DNA of 64,000 nucleotides, from positions 210,138,934 through 210,202,933 of the forward strand of contig BTPG01000003.1 of NCBI GenBank assembly GCA_036245525.1, in the 5' to 3' direction. The notes beneath the pieces were generated by a model that was not told where the DNA came from, did not search any database, and saw only the letters and a list, made by a program, of their open reading frames with translations. This stretch comes from Semisulcospira habei. Taxonomy: Eukaryota > Mollusca > Gastropoda > Semisulcospiridae. This document shows, piece after piece, positions 1 through 19,714 of the stretch (positions are counted from its first letter, which is position 1; the number at the start of each line of letters is the position of its first letter). The translations under genes were made by a program, and so were the position numbers.

Positions 1-4974
<4,974 letters not shown>

Positions 4975-5050
<76 letters not shown>
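4975..5050. repeat. (GA)n tract 3
   Basis: GA dinucleotide tract between the truncated 5' end of LINE copy 2 and the (ATG)n tail of LINE copy 3. Confidence 0.95.
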
Positions 5051-8893
<3,843 letters not shown>

Positions 8894-8901
8894 ATACTCA
8901 C

Positions 8902-9117
8902 TCCAAACTTGAAATTCACACAGATTTATTGTAGCATCACTCGGGTTACTGTACAGTACTCTGTCCACATTCTTTTCCAGTCTGACCACACTGCCGGTGA
9001 CCGTTCCCTGTGTACAGTTGATGTCGATGTTCCGTGGCCAGCTGGCTGTGTTGACAGGAAACTCATAGCACAACTTGCCGTCCACAGTGATTTTACAACG
9101 GGCCATTCGTCCAACAG
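8902..9117 (-). CDS. Receptor gene 1, exon 3: C-terminal half of a fucolectin (FTP) domain
   Basis: Minus-strand exon. The acceptor (ttacacag) lies just above 9117 and the donor GTGAGT at 8896-8901. It encodes about 72 residues including CKITVDG, LCYEFPVNTASWPRNIDINC and the closing LCEFQVW. These match the second half of the FTP (fucolectin/tachylectin-4/pentraxin-1) domain, a small beta-barrel that binds sugars in fucolectins. The frame is phase 1 at both ends and joins the preceding exon without loss. The next exon, expected to encode EGF-like repeats, is not in the window: everything to the left is the LINE train. Domain identity is read from cysteine and tryptophan patterns, not from a search. 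Confidence 0.75.
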
Positions 9118-9266
9118 CTGTGTAACATAATTTTATATTTGTAGTTTAGACTTTCGAAGGGAGTGTATCTAAATTAGCCCACATTCATAGTCACACCATG
9201 CTAGCTCCGTACGTTACATGCAATGCTCCAAACAAACATGTGAAAGAGTTCGGACAAGAAAGACCA

Positions 9267-9479
9267 TTAACCTCTCCTTCCACTAGTCGGCGGAGAGTGT
9301 GAATGTGAAGTCTTTGTTAATTCAACGACAAAGAGCCTCGACCGATCAAGAAGCATAGATACACAGAGGAACCAACAAGAGGCATAATCTTCATGAGCCT
9401 CCGCGACTGCGGGGACTCATGTGGATATATGCCTTTTGCATTCGGGTGCGCTGTCATGCTCCGGCAGTGAAAGAGTTAA
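9267..9479. mobile_element. TTAA-flanked hairpin MITE, family B
   Basis: Bounded by TTAA at 9267-9270 and 9476-9479, with termini of the CCxxTTCACT / AGTGAAAG type. The centre is an imperfect palindrome (about 9379-9440) built on a 'catgag...ctcatg' core with a CG-rich loop. The intron on either side holds no coding signal. Confidence 0.65.
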
Positions 9480-9633
9480 ATTGTCTCCTTGTTCCCTAAG
9501 TCAGTTGTAGAAAGCTGCGGTGGAAAAGATATACGACGACTATGACAACAACAGTCAGACCTCAATTATCAGCAGACGCAATACAGTGATATTCATGTTT
9601 CACGCCTTTGTTTGTTGTCAGTCCTGGCTACTT

Positions 9634-9644
9634 TGTGTGTGCGT

Positions 9645-9715
<71 letters not shown>

Positions 9716-9836
9716 GTGTGTGTGTGTGTGTTGTGTTGTGTTGTGTGTGTGTGTGTGTGTGTGTGTGCGTGCGTGCGTGTGTGTGCGCGTGCGTGTGTGC
9801 ATGTCTTTGTATGTGTGCCGTTGTGTATGCGTGGGT

Positions 9837-9914
<78 letters not shown>
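9634..9914. repeat. (TG)n tract followed by a (GA)n tract
   Basis: TG repeats with TTG and CG interruptions run from 9634 to about 9838, then pure GA from 9839 to 9914. The GA tract ends at the donor of the exon at 9920, as GA tract 5 does beside the exon at 8902. Both FTP exons therefore have GA repeats touching their 5' splice sites. Confidence 0.95.
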
Positions 9915-9919
<5 letters not shown>

Positions 9920-10159
9920 ACCCTTCTCTAGCCCAGACAGTGATGCTGTAGACAGGGTAGAGACGGCCCAGGTTGACCTGCCACCAAGCGTTGTATTGAC
10001 CAGTAGTAGTGGAGGCACCTTCCTTAGTGTGTATACAGTTGATATAGTTGTTATTGTCGAGGTCACCGTCCGAATTGTTGTTGACCGCAAACCTTCCGTC
10101 ATTATTGAAAGCGTCGTGGTGTGAGCTGAGTTGACAGCTCTTGTTGAACGCTACGTTTT
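9920..10159 (-). CDS. Receptor gene 1, exon 2: N-terminal half of a fucolectin (FTP) domain
   Basis: Exon of 240 bp with acceptor 'cttttcccaacag' above 10159 and donor GTAAGT at 9914-9919. It encodes NVAFNKSCQLSS, an Asp/Asn-rich calcium-loop-like stretch, a conserved Cys-Ile-His-Thr, NAWWQVNLG and SITVWARE. This is the classic first half of an FTP domain (NVAxxK...SS, CxHT, WWxVDLG). It enters in phase 1 from the signal-peptide exon and leaves in phase 1 into 8902-9117. The product is probably the extracellular recognition domain of a secreted or membrane receptor. Confidence 0.8.
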
Positions 10160-10413
10160 CTGTTGGGAAAAGTGTGGATATAAGGTGCGCCGCACATTTG
10201 TTTCACTTATTGAATGTACGCAAGCACGCCTTGGTACTAGAACAACTTGTGGACTGGCATACTTTTGTGATACTTGAACTCTGCACAAACTGTGCTCGGA
10301 GCTGTAAGCTTTCGGGTCGGTCTTAATTGATGACGTCATGTTGTTAAATACAGTGTAATCTACACCAGGTTTCTGTGTACGCCCTGCACCATGCAGTACA
10401 GGGTTATCAGTTT

Positions 10414-13400
10414 GTAGCATCCCCTCTATACATGTTATTAGTGTGTCTGTCAATAATGCTGCAGTATCCCCTCTATACATGTTATTAGTGTGTCTGTCAA
10501 TAATGCTGCAGCATCCCCTCTATACATGTTCTTAGTGTGTCTGTCAATAATGCTGCAGCATCCCCCCTATACATGTTCTTAGTGTGTCTGTCAACAATGC
10601 TGCAGCATCCCCTCTATACATGTTCTTAGTGTGTCTGTCAATAATGCTGCAGCATCCCCTCTATACATGTTCTTAGTGTGTCTGTCAATAATGCTGCAGC
10701 ATCCCCCCTATACATGTTCTTAGTGTGTCTGTCAACAATGCTGCAGCATCCCCTCTATACATGTTCTTAGTGTGTCTGTCAATAATGCTGCAGCATCCCC
10801 TCTATACATGTTCTTAGTGTGTCTGTCAATAATGCTGCAGCATCCCCTCTATACATGTTCTTAGTGTGTCTGTCAATAATGCTGCAGCATCCCCTCTATA
10901 CATGTTCTTAGTGTGTCTGTCAATAATGCTGCAGCATCCCCTCTATACATGTTCTTAGTGTGTCTGTCAATAATGCTGCAGCATCCCCCCTATACATGTT
11001 CTTAGTGTGTCTGTCAACAATGCTGCAGCATCCCCTCTATACATGTTCTTAGTGTGTGTCAATAATGCTGGAGCATCCCCTCTATACATGTTCTTAGTGT
11101 GTCTGTCAATAATGCTGCAGCATCCCCTCTATACATGTTCTTAGTGTGTCTGTCAATAATGCTGGAGCATCCCCTCTATACATGTTCTTAGTGTGTCTGT
11201 CAATAATGCTGCAGCATCCCCTCTATACATGTTCTTAGTGTGTCTGTCAATAATGCTGCAGCATCCCCTCTATACATGTTATTAGTGTGTCTGTCAATAA
11301 TGCTGCAGCATCCCCTCTATACATGTTATTAGTGTGTCTGTCAATAATGCTGCAGCATCCCCTCTATACATGTTATTAGTGTGTCTGTCAATAATGCTGC
11401 AGCATCCCCTCTATACATGTTCTTAGTGTGTCTGTCAATAATGCTGCAGCATCCCCTCTATACATGTTCTTAGTGTGTCTGTCAATAATGCTGCAGCATC
11501 CCCTCTATACATGTTCTTAGTGTGTCTGTCAATAATGCTGCAGCATCCCCTCTATACATGTTCCTAGTGAGTCTGTCAATAATGCTGCAGCATCCCCTCT
11601 ATACATGTTCTTAGTGTGTCTGTCAATAATGCTGCAGCATCCCCTCTATACATGTTCCTAGTGTGTCTGTCAATAATGCTGCAGCATCCCCTCTATACAT
11701 GTTCTTAGTGTGTCTGTCAATAATGCTGCAGCATCCCCTCTATACATGTTCTTAGTGAGTCTGTCAATAATGCTGCAGCATCCCCTCTATACATGTTCTT
11801 AGTGTGTCTGTCAATAATGCTGCAGCATCCCCTCTATACATGTTCTTAGTGTGTCTGTCAATAATGCTGCAGCATCCCCTCTATACATGTTCTTAGTGTG
11901 TCTGTCAATAATGCTGCAGCATCCCCTCTATACATGTTCTTAGTGTGTCTGTCAATAATGCTGCAGCATCCCCTCTATACATGTTCTTAGTGTGTCTGTC
12001 AATAATGCTGCAGCATCCCCTCTATACATGTTCCTAGTGAGTCTGTCAATAATGCTGCAGCATCCCCTCTATACATGTTCTTAGTGTGTCTGTCAATAAT
12101 GCTGCAGCATCCCCTCTATACATGTTCCTAGTGAGTCTGTCAATAATGCTGCAGCATCCCCTCTATACATGTTCTTAGTGTGTCTGTCAATAATGCTGCA
12201 GCATCCCCTCTATACATGTTCTTAGTGTGTCTGTCAATAATGCTGCAGCATCCCCTCTATACATGTTCTTAGTGTGTCTGTCAATAATGCTGCAGCATCC
12301 CCTCTATACATGTTCTTAGTGTGTCTGTCAATAATGCTGCAGCATCCCCTCTATACATGTTCTTAGTGTGTCTGTCAATAATGCTGCAGCATCCCCTCTA
12401 TACATGTTCCTAGTGAGTCTGTCAATAATGCTGCAGCATCCCCTCTATACATGTTCTTAGTGTGTCTGTCAATAATGCTGCAGCATCCCCTCTATACATG
12501 TTCTTAGTGAGTCTGTCAATAATGCTGCAGCATCCCCTCTATACATGTTCCTAGTGAGTCTGTCAATAATGCTGCAGCATCCCCTCTATACATGTTCTTA
12601 GTGTGTCTGTCAATAATGCTGCAGCATCCCCTCTATACATGTTCTTAGTGTGTCTGTCAATAATGCTGCAGCATCCCCTCTATACATGTTCCTAGTGAGT
12701 CTGTCAATAATGCTGCAGCATCCCCTCTATACATGTTCCTAGTGAGTCTGTCAATAATGCTGCAGCATCCCCTCTATACATGTTCTTAGTGTGTCTGTCA
12801 ATAATGCTGCAGCATCCCCTCTATACATGTTCTTAGTGTGTCTGTCAATAATGCTGCAGCATCCCCTCTATACATGTTCCTAGTGAGTCTGTCAATAATG
12901 CTGCAGCATCCCCTCTATACATGTTCTTAGTGTGTCTGTCAATAATGCTGCAGCATCCCCTCTATACATGTTCTTAGTGTGTCTGTCAATAATGCTGCAG
13001 CATCCCCTCTATACATGTTCTTAGTGTGTCTGTCAATAATGCTGCAGCATCCCCTCTATACATGTTCTTAGTGTGTCTGTCAATAATGCTGCAGCATCCC
13101 CTCTATACATGTTCTTAGTGTGTCTGTCAATAATGCTGCAGCATCCCCTCTATACATGTTCTTAGTGTGTCTGTCAATAATGCTGCAGCATCCCCTCTAT
13201 ACATGTTCATAGTGAGTCTGTCAATAATGCTGCAGCATCCCCTCTATACATGTTCCTAGTGAGTCTGTCAATAATGCTGCAGCATCCCCTCTATACATGT
13301 TCTTAGTGTGTCTGTCAATAATGCTGCAGCATCCCCTCTATACATGTTCTTAGTGAGTCTGTCAATAATGCTGCAGCATCCCCTCTATACATGTTCCTAG

Positions 13401-14850
13401 TGAGTCTGTCAATTATGCTGCAGCATCCCCTCTGTACATGTTCTTAGTGTGTCTGTCAATAATGCTGCAGCATCCCCTCTATACATGTTCCTAGTGAGTC
13501 TGTCAATAATGCTGCAGCATCCCCTCTATACATGTTCTTAGTGTGTCTTTCAAGAATGCTGCAGCATCCCCTCTATACATGTTCTTAGTGTGTCTGTCAA
13601 TAATGCTGCAGCATCCCCTCTATACATGTTCCTAGTGAGTCTGTCAATAATGCTGCAGCATCCCCTCTATACATGTTCCTAGTGAGTCTGTCAATAATGC
13701 TGCAGCATCCCCTCTATACATGTTCTTAGTGTGTCTGTCAATAATGCTGCAGCATCCCCTCTATACATGTTCTTAGTGTGTCTGTCAATAATGCTGCAGC
13801 ATCCCCTCTATACATGTTCCTAGTGAGTCTGTCAATAATGCTGCAGCATCCCCTCTATACATGTTCTTAGTGTGTCTGTCAATAATGCTGCAGCATTCCC
13901 TCTATACATGTTCCTAGTGAGTCTGTTAATAATGCTGCAGCATCCCCTCTATACATGTTCCTAGTGAGTCTGTTAATAATGCTGCAGCATCCCCTCTATA
14001 CATGTTCTTAGTGTGTCTGTCAATAATGCTGCAGCATCCCCTCTATACATGTTCTTAGTGTGTCTGTCAATAATGCTGCAGCATCCCCTCTATACATGTT
14101 CTTATCGTGTCTGTCAATAATGCTGCAGTATCCCCTCTATACATGTTCTTAGTGTGTCTGTCAATAATGCTGCAGCATCCCCTCTATACATGTTCCTAGT
14201 GAGTCTGTCAATAATGCTGCAGCATCCCCTCTATACATGTTCTTAGTGTGTCTGTCAATAATGCTGCAGCATCCCCTCTATACATGTTCCTAGTGAGTCT
14301 GTTAATAATGCTGCAGCATCCCCTCTATACATGTTCCTAGTGAGTCTGTTAATAATGCTGCAGCATCCCCTCTATACATGTTCCTAGTGAGTCTGTTAAT
14401 AATGCTGCAGCATCCCCTCTATACATGTTCCTAGTGAGTCTGTCAATAATGCTGCAGCTTCCCCTCTATACATGTTCTTAGTGTGTCTGTCAATAATGCT
14501 GCAGCATCCCCTCTATACATGTTCCTAGTGAGTCTGTTAATAATGCTGCAGCATCCCCTCTATACATGTTCTTAGTGTGTCTGTCAATAATGCTGCAGCA
14601 TCCCCTCTATACATGTTCCTCTCTCTCTTGGCTGGACTTCGCGAACGAAGATTTTATAGGAGTTGCCCACGACGTCTGCAGGCTTGTTCGTGGCTGCGGA
14701 GGCCAATCCGGGACAGGCAGGTTCGACCGCAGTGGCTGCAGGGGAAGGTATGGCCAGAGTTCTGAGTTGCGGCATGTTCCTAGTGAGTCTGTTAATAATG
14801 CTGCAGTATCCCCTCTATACATGTTCCTAGTGAGTCTGTTAATAATGCTG
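10414..14850. repeat. Minisatellite A, about 47-bp unit, roughly 90 copies
   Basis: Highly uniform head-to-tail array in intron 1 of receptor gene 1. Two main unit variants alternate irregularly: one with TTCTTAGTGTGT and one with TTCCTAGTGAGT, plus rarer TTATTAGTG units at the left edge and around 11280-11390. Every unit contains a CTGCAG. The array is interrupted once, at 14619-14775. Homologous single-copy sequence exists near 56259-56310, so the array grew from an intron segment of the receptor family. Confidence 0.95.
14619..14775. mobile_element. Unidentified insertion of about 157 bp inside minisatellite A
   Basis: GC-rich non-repetitive sequence begins after a TCTCTCTC run and ends before the array resumes. 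It contains a 'ttcgcgaacgaa' palindrome. It may be the end of a LINE or SINE, but no tail or target duplication could be fixed because the surroundings are repetitive. Confidence 0.4.
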
Positions 14851-15036
14851 CACGCACGTGATGAAATTCGAATGTCGTAAAATGAACAGAGTTTCACCGT
14901 TGATCAATCTCGGCAGTAGAAAACACTTCTATGTGTGACCACTAGCATGGGCTGTAAAATGAAGGGTATCTCATTCAGCACGACGCACGTATTTCCTAAA
15001 TTTTGGAGGCGTCATCTAACGACTATGCACCTGTTG

Positions 15037-15179
15037 CAGGAGATGGATCGACCATGATAATTCAAGGGTAGTGCCAGATTAGCTTGGCGCCTGTCGGCGC
15101 CAAGCTAATCTGACACTACCCTTGAATTATCTTGGTCGATCCATCTCCTGCTGAAGTTATTAAGGGTTGAATGGGTTAA
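15037..15179. mobile_element. TTAA-flanked hairpin MITE, family A (right part)
   Basis: A palindrome spans 15037-15150 with arms of about 50 bp around a GGCGCC core. It is followed by the family A right end ('gttgaatgggttaa', TTAA at 15176-15179). The left TTAA end was not clearly found. Confidence 0.65.
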
Positions 15180-15296
15180 AAACGTTTTACTTGAGGCAAG
15201 ACAACATTGAGAACCGGTTGTGCCGGCGAATTTCAGTAATCAAAGCCCTGGTGCAGATCGCTCTAAGCAGAAGGCACTTATTTGTATTGCACCTAC

Positions 15297-15366
15297 CAAA
15301 GTGTTCGTGACAAGAGACGTGACGAACGGTCAGACAGAACCACACCAGTGCTGACCACGTGACCAT
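15297..15366 (-). CDS. Receptor gene 1, exon 1: signal peptide
   Basis: The coding part starts with ATG at 15366 and encodes 23 residues, MVTWSALVWFCLTVRHVSC-HEHF. It has a hydrophobic core and a cysteine near the likely cleavage site, as expected of a secretory signal peptide. The donor is GTAGGT at 15291-15296. The exon ends in phase 1, which fits the phase-1 start of the FTP exon at 10159 and restores a normal FTP start. An in-frame ATG 24 codons upstream (15438) would bury the signal, so 15366 is preferred. Intron 1 would be about 5.1 kb, mostly minisatellite A. Confidence 0.65.
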
Positions 15367-15605
15367 CGTGTTGATGCGGGAACACAGGCCTCCACTGTCC
15401 GCGATCGTAGTCTGTGTAACGTCTTCAATACTCTTCATTGCCTATGTCAGGGATTGTGCGCGCTGACACAGTCTTCAAACTGCTTATGTAAAGACCCGAC
15501 TACTCAGCGGATACCCACGTTCTTTGTGTTTGCCTTTGACTTGAAATTCAAGTTGTGAGGTCGCGTGCTCGCTGCAGTGTAAGCCAACCAGGAAGTGTGT
15601 CATAG

Positions 15606-15835
15606 CGTGCTGTCTTTATACCTACCCCGGCATAAAGTATGCGTGACTGCGAGCCATGTATGCTGGTCAGGAAAACGTTTTTGGCTGACGTGTTTTGCCA
15701 CCACTATGTTGATTTCAAAGACGTGCTGTCTTTATACCTACCCCGGCATAAAGTATGTGACTGCGAGCCATGTATGCTGGTCAGGAAAACGTTTTTGGCT
15801 GACGTGTTTTGCCACCACTATGTTGATTTCAAAGA
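15606..15835. repeat. Tandem duplication of about 115 bp, two copies
   Basis: The copies at 15606-15721 and 15722-15835 are almost identical; the first has two extra bases after 'aagtatg'. The short open frames here are by-products. The rest of 15440-15957 shows no gene. Confidence 0.9.
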
Positions 15836-15957
15836 CGGGGAGAATCTGACGAAATTTCTACCCAACTCGGGTTCGAACTTGCAACCGTTCGGAATAGAGT
15901 CCGGTGTTGTACAGCCTCAACTGCCAAGGTTCTCAAACAGCAGAGAATGCGTACAGT

Positions 15958-16197
15958 TTAACCCTTTCACTTCGAGCGGACGCACATTGTGTTTGTGAAA
16001 TCATTGTTAATACAACGTCACATATCCCCAGCAGTCCAGGGAACACGGATACATACTAGTTTCAGCAAGAGGCATAGATCCTCATGAGCCCCCGCAATTG
16101 CGGGGGCTCATGAGGATCTATGCCTCTTGCAGTTGGGTGGTGTCAGTTCTCTTTCAGTTGCGTCGTGTTCAGTTTTCCTCAGCAGAAAAGGGGTTAG
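15958..16197. mobile_element. TTAA-flanked hairpin MITE, family B
   Basis: TTAA at 15958-15961 is followed by CCCTTTCACT. The right end 'aaaagggg' is followed by TTAG (one base off TTAA). The central palindrome (16070-16133) has 'gaggcatagatcctcatgag' arms around a CCCCCGCAATTGCGGGGG core. The CCC(T)TT termini and TTAA target resemble piggyBac-type elements. Confidence 0.75.
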
Positions 16198-17397
16198 CGT
16201 ATAGCTCTTACGATGACTGAGAAACTCACTCTATGACTGCTTTAATAACTTTAGGGATTTAGTATTTTCTTTTAATCTGCATACATACATGTGTTGGGAT
16301 GTGAATTTTGCCATAGCGGCTCCATGCTGTAAGGTCCAAAATCATAGACCGGCACACATGTGTTTAGATCGCGCGTTTGCCAGCTAGAAACACTATTTTA
16401 ATCATTTTCTCTGTTCAGATTCACTGTTGTAGGCAAGCACAGTATTGCAACACTATTGTAGCCCGCACAAATGACGATGGGATAAATGAAGGCGGTTCTG
16501 TAAATAGAAGCGAAACTCGACACTTCACGAACGACACTCTAACCACACTTGCGATAGAGTCCTGATACCAGACAACCAGTGCATTTCTGTAATTATATTC
16601 ATTTATATTGTCTGTCAGCCGAGCCGAGCACTTTCAAACTTTTCCGCCGTGCTGACCCTTGCTAGTATTTACATGGAGCGAGCACAGGCATGAGATGGCC
16701 TTTGCAAAATCGACCACTGCTCTAACAGCGGTTGTAGGACATTGTGCTATTTCTTGTTACCGTGTTACCGAGACGGCCGAGCCGACGAGTATCCCATGCC
16801 TGTGCCTTCACTTCCAGTGAACGAGTATTCCATGCCTGTGCCTTCACTGCCAGTGGACGCAGATCGTGTTTTTGAAATCTTCCTTAATTCAACGCCGAAG
16901 AGCCCCAACCTTCCACAGTGGGGTCAGCAAGAGGCATAGATCCTCATGAGCTCCAGTCCTCCACAGTGGCGTCAGCAAGAGGCGTAGATCCTCATGAACC
17001 CCAGCACCTGAGGAGGCTGATGAGGATCCATGTCTCTTGCATATGGACCGTGTTCGCTTTTTCAGTCATGGCGTTGATTGGCAGAGCACATGGAACGTGT
17101 TGTTTGGAGGCATGAATAAAAGAGTATAAAATATATTAAAACGCTGTAAACACGATGCAGACAGTTAAATGTGTTTGCGCGACGTAGCGAGATCATGTTT
17201 CTAATTGCAGTACTCTGCAAGCAGAAAGATACAATTTCAACTAGCAAAGAGCGTACAGTACAAATGTACCGTATTTATGTAGGATTTATGTAAGGACTGT
17301 GCATACAAAATCACATAATCAAAACTCGAGTCAGTTAGTGGTGAATAATTTGTTTGATTTAATATTTTTGCGCTGCAATATACAATCCCATTTTGAT
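16198..17397. other. Non-coding stretch with old family B MITE fragments
   Basis: No gene is visible. Degraded family B pieces occur at about 16800-17045, with two 'gaggc(g/a)tagatcctcatgag' half-hairpins. Part of the family C hairpin ('ggtccaaaatcatagaccggcacac') occurs near 16330-16360. Confidence 0.6.
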
Positions 17398-17613
17398 CTA
17401 ACCCTTTCAGTGGAAGTGGCCATGATGTTTTCGTTCAACTCTTCCAGTCTGCATAAATTCCCAACACCACCCTCCGCCCCAATAACGTAGATATCAATGT
17501 CACAAGTGAGAGACGTTGATCCTCATGAACCCCCGCATCAGCGAGGGTTCATGAGGATCAATGCCTCTTGTATATTGATTGTTTTCGCTCTTTTCCAACA
17601 GTAAAGAGGTTAA
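17398..17613. mobile_element. TTAA-flanked hairpin MITE, family B
   Basis: The left target is CTAA (mutated TTAA) at 17398-17401, followed by CCCTTTCAGTGG. The right TTAA is at 17610-17613. The central palindrome is at about 17513-17572. Confidence 0.7.
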
Positions 17614-17734
17614 ACTGCTTAGTCCCACTTTTCGGACAGTCGGTTAAGATCAGATGTCCTTCAGAATGAGGAAATCACATCGCTATTTTGAGGACAAAGT
17701 TAGACAAATGTATTAATTGTCCTGCCTGACAAAA

Positions 17735-17804
17735 ATGTGTGCGTGCGTGTGTGTGTGCGTGCGCGCGCGAGTGTGTGTGTGTGTGTGTGTGTGTACCTGC
17801 GTGC

Positions 17805-17847
<43 letters not shown>

Positions 17848-17895
17848 CGCGCGCGAGTGGGTGTGTGTGTGTACCTGCGTGCGTGCGTATATGTA

Positions 17896-17935
<40 letters not shown>

Positions 17936-17978
17936 AGTGTGTGTGTTTGCGTGCGCGCGTGTGTGTGTTTGGTCGAGC
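17735..17978. repeat. (TG)n/(CG)n alternating purine-pyrimidine tract
   Basis: TG repeats carry embedded CGCGCG blocks at about 17761-17768 and 17840-17854. This is a typical Z-DNA-prone microsatellite. Frames are open only because the repeat lacks stops. Confidence 0.9.
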
Positions 17979-18312
17979 TGGACCCCCTGAGACCAGTTTG
18001 TAAACAGCCAAATCCATATCACGTTTTAACCGTGTAGAGTGTACCCCTGAGTGTACAGTACTGCTCTTGTGGCCTTTGAAAATCATTAGTCCGAAACACT
18101 TGCATGGTCATAGCCTCCAGTGTATGCACGCTACCGGTAACAAAGGTGTTTTGAATTGTATGCAGTAGAACAGGCTACTGTGTTTTCATTGCTTCGTGTG
18201 TGTGTTTGTGTGCGCGTGTGTATATTGTGTGTATGACAAAGCCAGTAGATACACATTTGGATGTACGTTTATTTACAATTGAATTCAGAAAATGAAGTCT
18301 TGCAGCATATGT

Positions 18313-18315
<3 letters not shown>

Positions 18316-18409
<94 letters not shown>

Positions 18410-18452
18410 TGTGTTGTGTGTGTGTGTGTGTGCGCGCGCGCGCGCACGAGTG
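18316..18452. repeat. (AT)n tract followed by (TG)n and (CG)n
   Basis: (TA)n runs from 18316 to about 18405, followed by TG and GCGC repeats to about 18452. Nothing coding lies in 17980-18750. Confidence 0.95.
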
Positions 18453-18752
18453 CGTTCGTGCTTGCGTGCGTAAGTGCGTGTGTTCTCAATAAACATGTCT
18501 ACAGATTTTAGTTGATTGACACAACCCATTCCCCACTCCCCACTCCCCACTCCCACCTCATCACCCACAGTGCCCGCCACCATTCCTGTGACCTGTACGT
18601 CCATCAGTCAACCAACCAACCATCCAGCCAACAATGCAGCTAACCAGTGGAACATTCTCAGCCGTCAACCAAACGACCCCTAAACTAACCAGTAAGCAGC
18701 AAGTCATCAGATTAATTTCTCCTCACACGATTTGTATAATGTTATAATAAAA

Positions 18753-18871
18753 TTAACCCCGTCACTTCCACTGAACGCACATTGCAATTTTGAAATCGTC
18801 GTTATTCAACGCAAAAGCCCAGTGCGGCGGCAGTGTGTGGGTTTCACTTTATCGGGCAATGAAGGGTTTAA
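18753..18871. mobile_element. Short family B MITE without the central hairpin
   Basis: TTAA (18753-18756) precedes CCCCGTCACTTCCACTG, and the right end GAAGGG is followed by TTAA (18868-18871). Termini match family B, but the central palindrome is absent. Confidence 0.5.
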
Positions 18872-18917
18872 TAAATTATCGTATCCTGCCTAATGTCTCA
18901 GTGTTAGTCACAGTTTG

Positions 18918-18990
18918 ATGACTGTGAGATCTGTGTACACGTCAGTAATGTCCTTCTTGTTCTCGTACACTTCCAGCTTGTCGTAATGTT
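18918..18990 (-). pseudogene. Detached fragment of the receptor tail exon
   Basis: The minus strand encodes KLEVYENKKDITDVYTDL-like sequence, the same 79-bp coding unit that is tandemly repeated at 50655-52900. No splice sites or upstream exon sequence are present, so this is a stray copy. It keeps the last YTDL motif. Confidence 0.65.
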
Positions 18991-18998
18991 GGTTGATT

Positions 18999-19250
18999 GT
19001 TTCCAGCCTGGAAATGTAGGCTGTTTTCTTTATTGGTTAGCCCATGTAGGTAGGCGTGCGCGCGCGCGCGCGCGCGCGTGTGTGTGTGTCTGTGTGTGTG
19101 TGTGTGTATGTGCGTGTGTATGTTCGTGTTTATTTCGTGTTAGTAATGCGCCTACATGGTGCGAGCAGGTGTTTATTTAATGAGTGAGTGCGTTCTAATT
19201 TTTCTCTTTTTTAAAAATTATTTGTATGTGCTGTCAAGTGCTCCCAGATA
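18999..19250. other. (CG)n/(TG)n tract and anonymous sequence
   Basis: A (GC)n run at about 19055-19077 is followed by TG repeats to 19125. No gene is seen. Confidence 0.7.
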
Positions 19251-19285
19251 GCTGTCCGTGGGGAAGGGCGCTATATAAAATCTAT

Positions 19286-19360
<75 letters not shown>

Positions 19361-19382
19361 TGTTATTATTATTATTATTATT
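19218..19382 (+). mobile_element. SINE 3' end with (ATT)n tail
   Basis: 'gggcgctatataaaatctatgt' is followed by about 90 bp of (ATT)n. This 'gcgctatataa' end followed by an ATT tail is a recurrent SINE terminus. Related ends appear near 49840-49905 and 53970-54040. Confidence 0.55.
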
Positions 19383-19390
19383 AATTACTG

Positions 19391-19495
19391 TTTGTTGGCT
19401 GTGAGGTCTTTGTACACGTTAGTAATGTCCTTCTTGTTCTCGTACACTTCCAGCCTGTCGTAATTACTGTTTGTTGACTGTCAGGTCTGTGTTAC
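19391..19495 (-). pseudogene. Second detached copy of the receptor tail exon unit
   Basis: About 1.3 units of the 79-bp coding repeat lie next to the (ATT)n tail. The minus-strand reading again gives the EVYENKKDITNVYTD block. There is no splice context. Confidence 0.65.
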
Positions 19496-19714
19496 TTATG
19501 TAGCAGAGGAGCCCTCTGCTAATGCTATCACTAGTTACTACCAGCGAGTCAGAGTTCAGTGGTTTAGTGCACGCTTGGCGCACTGTGAGCGAGAATTTTG
19601 CTGACTTAGCTAGTTGGTGTGTAGCGGACTACACGCGCGAAGCTGTGACGTAGTTTCCGGACCCAGAGGCTGGGAGCCTATATAAAGCGGCCGATTCTCA
19701 GTCTCGGGGTGAGT

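Noticed and set aside
10414..14850. CRISPR-like regular array
   Set aside because: The units are contiguous with no unique spacers, in a eukaryotic intron; it is a minisatellite. The same applies to the 56-bp, 39-bp and 85-bp arrays.
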